This document shows, piece by piece, positions 14,597 to 17,836 of a stretch of DNA of 17,836 nucleotides. How positions within the stretch are numbered: the first letter of the stretch is position 1; each line of letters starts with the position of its first letter. The notes below the pieces were generated by a model that saw only the letters and a program-made list of their open reading frames with translations, did no database searches and had not been told where the DNA came from. The translations under genes and the position numbers were made by a program. The stretch comes from Bacillota bacterium (lineage in GTDB: Bacteria; Bacillota; Clostridia; DSM-8532), in NCBI GenBank assembly GCA_023459915.1, contig JAEWSN010000261.1, positions 1 to 17,836 of the forward strand, read 5' to 3'.

Positions 14597-16147
14597 TTAG
14601 AGCGGGATATTGCCATGCTTCTTGGCCGGACGCGTTTCGCGTTTGCCGGAAAGCATTTCGAGCGCGTTGGCCAGGCGGGCACGGGTGGTGGCGGGTTCAA
14701 TCACATCGTCCACATAGCCACGTGCCGCGGCAATAAAGGGGTTCGAGAACTCGTCACGGTACTGTTCAATCTTCTGCTGCCGGGTGGTCACGGGATCCGA
14801 GGATTCCCCGATCTCCTTCTTGAAGATGATGTTCGCGGCACCGTCCGGCCCCATGACGGCAATTTCCGCCGTCGGCCAGGCGAGTACGAGGTCCGCGCCC
14901 AGATGCTTGGAGTTCATGGCGATGTAGGCACCGCCGTATGCCTTGCGCACCACAACATTGATTTTCGGGACCGTCGCCTCGGAGAACGCGTACAGCAGCT
15001 TCGCGCCGTGGCGGATGATGCCGCTGTGCTCCTGCTTCACCCCGGGCAGATAGCCGGGCACGTCGGTGAAGGTCACCAGCGGAATGTTGAACGAGTCGCA
15101 GAAACGCACGAACCGCGCGGCCTTGTCCGAAGAATCGACATCGAGCACGCCGGCCTGGACATTGGGCTGGTTGGCCACGATGCCCACCGGATTGCCGCCG
15201 ATGCGGGCAAAGCCCACGACAATGTTCTTCGCGAAGTTCTTGTGAACCTCCAGGAACGCACCGCCATCCACAACCGAGCCGATGACGCCGGTGATGTCAT
15301 AGGGCTTGTTCGGATCGTCCGGGATGACCACATTGAGTTCCGGGCAGCTGCGGTTCGGATCGTCCGCGTTCTGCTCCATTTCAGGATCCTCAAGGTTGTT
15401 GTCGGGCAGGAAGGAGAGCAGCAGCTTGATGTGCGCGAAGCAGTCTTCCTCCGAGGGGCTCTCAAAATGGGCCACACCGGAGATGCCGCTGTGCGCGGCC
15501 GCACCGCCAAGCTTGTCGAAGGTGGTGTCTTCACCCGTCACCGCCTTGATGACCTGCGGTCCGGTGATGAACATGTGGCTGGTCTTGTCGACCATGAAGA
15601 CAAAGTCGGTGATGGCCGGAGAATACACCGCGCCGCCGGCACACGGGCCGAGCACGACGGAAATCTGGGGAATGACGCCCGACGCGAGCGTGTTGCGGTA
15701 GAAGATGTCACCGAAGCCGGAAAGGGCGTCGATGCCTTCCTCGATGCGTGCCCCGCCGGAATCGTTGATGCTGATGAACGGCGCGCCCATCTTCATGGCC
15801 ATGTCCATGGCCTTGGTGATTTTGCGGGCGTGCATTTCGCCGAGCGAGCCGCCGATGACGGTGAAGTCCTGGGACGCGACGTACACGAGACGTCCGTTGA
15901 CCGTGCCATAGCCGGTGATGACGCCGTCGCCGTCAACCTTTTTGCGCTGCATGTCGAATGCAACGCTTCTGGTTTCCACAAAAGCGTCCAATTCCACAAA
16001 ACTGTCGCTGTCCAGGAGCATGGCCAAACGTTCACGGGCGGTTTTCTTTCCCGCCTCGTGTTGTTTGGCGACCTTGGCTTCCCCGCCGCCCTGCATCTGC
16101 AAAGCTTTTCTGGCGAGGAGCGCGTTGACCTTGTCCAGAGTTGCCAT
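14597..16147 (-). CDS. mmdA: Acyl-CoA carboxyltransferase (methylmalonyl-CoA decarboxylase alpha / transcarboxylase 12S type)
   Basis: The family transfers a carboxyl group between acyl-CoA (usually methylmalonyl- or propionyl-CoA) and biotin. The 516-residue product has both crotonase-fold halves at full length. The N half contains KKTARERLAMLLD, INDSGGARIEEG and VVLGPCAGGAVYSPA, which build the CoA site and oxyanion hole. The C half contains DVPGYLPGVKQEHSGIIRHG, RKAYGGAYIAM and IAVMGPDGAANIIF. The ATG at 16145-16147 follows GAGGTGG; the longer reading from 16246 would start inside the leader. It is first in an operon with a biotin carrier and a 5S-type subunit, which favours the 12S role of transcarboxylase over propionyl-CoA carboxylase beta. 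Substrate preference is inferred; the symbol reflects the family. Confidence 0.93.
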   Translation of the reverse strand: MATLDKVNALLARKALQMQGGGEAKVAKQHEAGKKTARERLAMLLDSDSFVELDAFVETRSVAFDMQRKKVDGDGVITGYGTVNGRLVYVASQDFTVIGGSLGEMHARKITKAMDMAMKMGAPFISINDSGGARIEEGIDALSGFGDIFYRNTLASGVIPQISVVLGPCAGGAVYSPAITDFVFMVDKTSHMFITGPQVIKAVTGEDTTFDKLGGAAAHSGISGVAHFESPSEEDCFAHIKLLLSFLPDNNLEDPEMEQNADDPNRSCPELNVVIPDDPNKPYDITGVIGSVVDGGAFLEVHKNFAKNIVVGFARIGGNPVGIVANQPNVQAGVLDVDSSDKAARFVRFCDSFNIPLVTFTDVPGYLPGVKQEHSGIIRHGAKLLYAFSEATVPKINVVVRKAYGGAYIAMNSKHLGADLVLAWPTAEIAVMGPDGAANIIFKKEIGESSDPVTTRQQKIEQYRDEFSNPFIAAARGYVDDVIEPATTRARLANALEMLSGKRETRPAKKHGNIPL

Positions 16148-16182
16148 TCGTTCCACCTCGTTGTTGCTTCGTTCGGTTTTCC

Positions 16183-16213
16183 GGCCGGACACGGGACGGA
16201 GTTGACTCCGGCC
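16183..16213 (-). promoter_or_regulatory. mmdA leader: two mutually exclusive stem-loops
   Basis: An outer stem pairs GGCCGGA with TCCGGCC (16183-16189 with 16207-16213). A small inner stem pairs GGAGT with ACTCC (16198-16202 with 16205-16209). They share bases 16207-16209, so both cannot form fully. They lie about 35-65 bp upstream of the start codon. I recognise no known riboswitch. Confidence 0.35.
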
Positions 16214-16259
16214 GCGCATCCCGCCATGGGTGTCGATATCAAACATTTATATGGTCAAT

Positions 16260-16288
16260 AGTATACACGAAAACGGCCTCCAGCGCAA
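16260..16288 (-). promoter_or_regulatory. Promoter of the carboxyltransferase operon
   Basis: On the minus strand TTGCGC (16288-16283) is 17 bp from TATACT (16265-16260). The predicted start near 16253 gives a leader of about 105 bases. The position between ribF and mmdA supports an independent three-gene operon. Confidence 0.7.
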
Positions 16289-16403
16289 CGGAAAGGATGT
16301 CATCCGTTCTGAAGACGCTTTTCCTGCAAGCGTTCCGGCTGACGCGGAAATGTTCCTGCAAAAATACAAGAAGCCCGTCGTCCGGTCATCGCAGGCAGGG
16401 TGG

Positions 16404-17342
16404 CTACGGGCAGGGCGAAACCGAAAAATAGGCACGCGCGTCCGCAATGTCCCGACCGATTTGCGCCTTGAGCGCCTCCAGGCCGTCAAACCGGATTTCT
16501 CCGCGCAGCCGGCTCAGAAACGCCACCTCGATCTCCTTCCCGTACAGATCCTCCCGAAAGCCCAGCAAATGCGTTTCAATGCTGAAGCTGCCGTCCGTCC
16601 GAACCGTGGGTGCCAGCCCGATGCTGGTCACGCTGTCATGCCAGGCCCGGCCGCTTCGCGTGCGCGTGATGTAGACGCCGAACGCGGGGATCGCCATTTC
16701 AGGCTCCGGATACAGGTTGGCCGTTGGAAACCCAATCTGCCTGCCGATCCTGCGTCCGTCGGCGACAACTCCCGGGATGGAGAAGTGCCGCCCCAGCAGA
16801 TGAAACACATGTTCCATCTCCCCCTTGCCGATATAGGAACGGATGAGCGTGCTGCTCACCACCTCGTCCTCCACCTTCACCGGCGGCACCACGATGACCC
16901 GGAACCCGTGCCGCTCGCCGAGGCGGCGCAGCAGGGCCGTGTCACCCTCACCCTGATAGCCGAACCGATAGTTGAACCCGACAACGACAAGCCTGGCCCG
17001 CAGTCTGGCCAGCAGGATGTCACGAACAAAATCCTCCGCCGACAGTTGGGAGAAGGCGTCGTCGAATTCCTGCAGGCACAGCCAGTCGATGTCCTGGCGG
17101 GCCAGAATCTCCGTCTTGTGTGCCAGGGAGGTGATGAGCGGCTGATACAAATCCTTGCGCAGGATGTGGTCCGGATGCTTGGTGAAGGTAAACACGGCCG
17201 GCGACAGCCCGCTCATGCGGCACTCGCTGACCAGGGTGTGAATCAGGGCCATATGGCCGATGTGCAGCCCGTCAAAGTTGCCAAGCCCCACCCCGGTGGC
17301 ACCCGTTTCCACCGAAGCGGCCATCATGTCCAATACACGCAT
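16404..17342 (-). CDS. ribF: Bifunctional riboflavin kinase / FAD synthetase RibF
   Basis: RibF phosphorylates riboflavin to FMN and adenylylates FMN to FAD in the cytoplasm. The 312-residue product is full length. The N-terminal nucleotidyltransferase half has GNFDGLHIGH (21-30), FTFTKHP (51-57), and SSTLIRS (163-169). The C-terminal kinase half has GRRIGRQIGFPTANL (196-210), including the PTAN ATP-binding motif. The SIETHLLGF segment holds the expected catalytic glutamate, and RFDGLEALKAQI lies near the end. The ATG at 17340-17342 comes three bases after the truB stop, with GGAGGTG inside the end of truB, so the two are cotranscribed and probably coupled. truB-ribF is a common bacterial gene pair. 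About 115 bp without recognisable features follow before the next promoter. Confidence 0.97.
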   Translation of the reverse strand: MRVLDMMAASVETGATGVGLGNFDGLHIGHMALIHTLVSECRMSGLSPAVFTFTKHPDHILRKDLYQPLITSLAHKTEILARQDIDWLCLQEFDDAFSQLSAEDFVRDILLARLRARLVVVGFNYRFGYQGEGDTALLRRLGERHGFRVIVVPPVKVEDEVVSSTLIRSYIGKGEMEHVFHLLGRHFSIPGVVADGRRIGRQIGFPTANLYPEPEMAIPAFGVYITRTRSGRAWHDSVTSIGLAPTVRTDGSFSIETHLLGFREDLYGKEIEVAFLSRLRGEIRFDGLEALKAQIGRDIADARAYFSVSPCP

Positions 17343-17345
17343 CCC

Positions 17346-17836
17346 TCACACCTCCATCCGCCGGTACAACCGGACGCCCGGGCCAACCTGCTCCCCCGGG
17401 GTTGCTGGATCCCCCGGCGTTGACGGCGTCCCCATGCCTGTCACAAACATGCCCAGACCCAAAAATCGATCGGGCCCATAAACGCGAAAATGCTCCGGCA
17501 GCGCGCCATCGGCCTCCGCGAGCGCCCGCGCGGCCGCATCGGCTGACGGGCCCTGCAGGGTCTGTCCATTGCGCAGCCTGTCCATTTCCGGCTGTCCGCA
17601 CACCCAGCGCGGCCATGCGGCAAACGCGGAATCCACCGGCAGCATCAGCGTATCCGCTTTGCCCGCCGCCGCCGCGGCGGCCAGCGCCTCAAGGGTGTGC
17701 GCCCCGCCAAGTGGATACGGTCCATTTTTTGTCCGGAGCAAAAAGGACATGTGTCCCCCACAGCCCAGCCGGGCGCCGATATCGTGGCAGAGGGTGCGGA
17801 TGTAGGTCCCCTTGGAACACGCCACATCCATCAGCA
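17346..17836 (-). CDS. truB: tRNA pseudouridine-55 synthase TruB, C-terminal part; 5' end outside the window
   Basis: TruB makes pseudouridine 55 in the T-loop of tRNA. The visible 163 or so residues start just before VACSKGTYIRTLCHDIG, the strongly conserved RNA-binding and active-site-supporting segment. SFLLRTKNGPYPL and the C-terminal tail follow. The catalytic aspartate region is upstream of the window. An unusual Pro/Gly/Thr-rich stretch (GTPSTPGDPATPGE, about 17391-17432) interrupts the C-terminal domain after YGPDRFLGLGMF. The gene ends in TGA three bases before ribF. Identification rests on the conserved KGTYIRTL and RT-x-x-GP segments and the ribF neighbour. Confidence 0.93.
   Translation of the reverse strand, partial: LMDVACSKGTYIRTLCHDIGARLGCGGHMSFLLRTKNGPYPLGGAHTLEALAAAAAAGKADTLMLPVDSAFAAWPRWVCGQPEMDRLRNGQTLQGPSADAAARALAEADGALPEHFRVYGPDRFLGLGMFVTGMGTPSTPGDPATPGEQVGPGVRLYRRMEV

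Noticed and set aside
14615..16261. Plus-strand ORF of 548 codons
   Set aside because: Antisense to mmdA over its whole length; His/Val/Arg-rich composition mirrors the sense codons.

Overview
All thirteen genes I can support lie on the minus strand of a visibly GC-rich bacterial chromosome segment. The run lepA - hemW - hrcA - grpE - dnaK, a CIRCE operator before hrcA, a short (447-residue) glucose-6-phosphate isomerase, a 79-residue SecG and a truB-ribF pair all fit Bacillota (Firmicutes). The carboxyltransferase gene set suggests an anaerobic, probably propionate- or succinate-type fermenter. I cannot name the genus. The long plus-strand ORFs are antisense shadows of real genes.

Layout in transcription order, from right to left. 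(1) 17836-16404: truB (5' end missing) and ribF, nearly touching. (2) 16288-12485: a promoter, a structured leader and three genes whose products match the 12S, 1.3S (biotin) and 5S subunits of methylmalonyl-CoA:pyruvate transcarboxylase. A GC-rich hairpin follows, then pgi. (3) secG with its own promoter and a clear intrinsic terminator, then uvrB. (4) lepA with its own extended -10 promoter, ending at a terminator about 110 bp past its stop. (5) A 620-bp non-coding stretch packed with palindromic repeats. (6) hemW, a degenerate CheA-like protein and a stand-alone receiver protein, tightly packed as one operon. (7) A sigma70-type promoter, CIRCE, then hrcA - grpE - dnaK. A second repeat cluster fills the grpE-dnaK gap, and dnaK runs off the left edge.

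How the genes work together. HrcA binds CIRCE and represses its own operon, which supplies GrpE and DnaK. HemW handles heme and LepA acts on the ribosome. The three carboxyltransferase genes could exchange a carboxyl group between methylmalonyl-CoA and pyruvate through the biotinyl carrier, linking glycolysis (pgi next door) to propionate formation. No biotin carboxylase and no Na+-pumping beta subunit is in the window.

Most unusual content: (a) the CheA-like protein and receiver wedged into the conserved hemW-hrcA junction. The CheA-like protein keeps a histidine in a histidine-phosphotransfer-like region, but its ATPase region lacks the catalytic boxes. (b) Two palindromic repeat families, in the lepA-hemW and grpE-dnaK gaps. 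Their sequences differ, but nearly all their hairpins end in a C(GNA)G triloop, the motif known for exceptionally stable DNA mini-hairpins.
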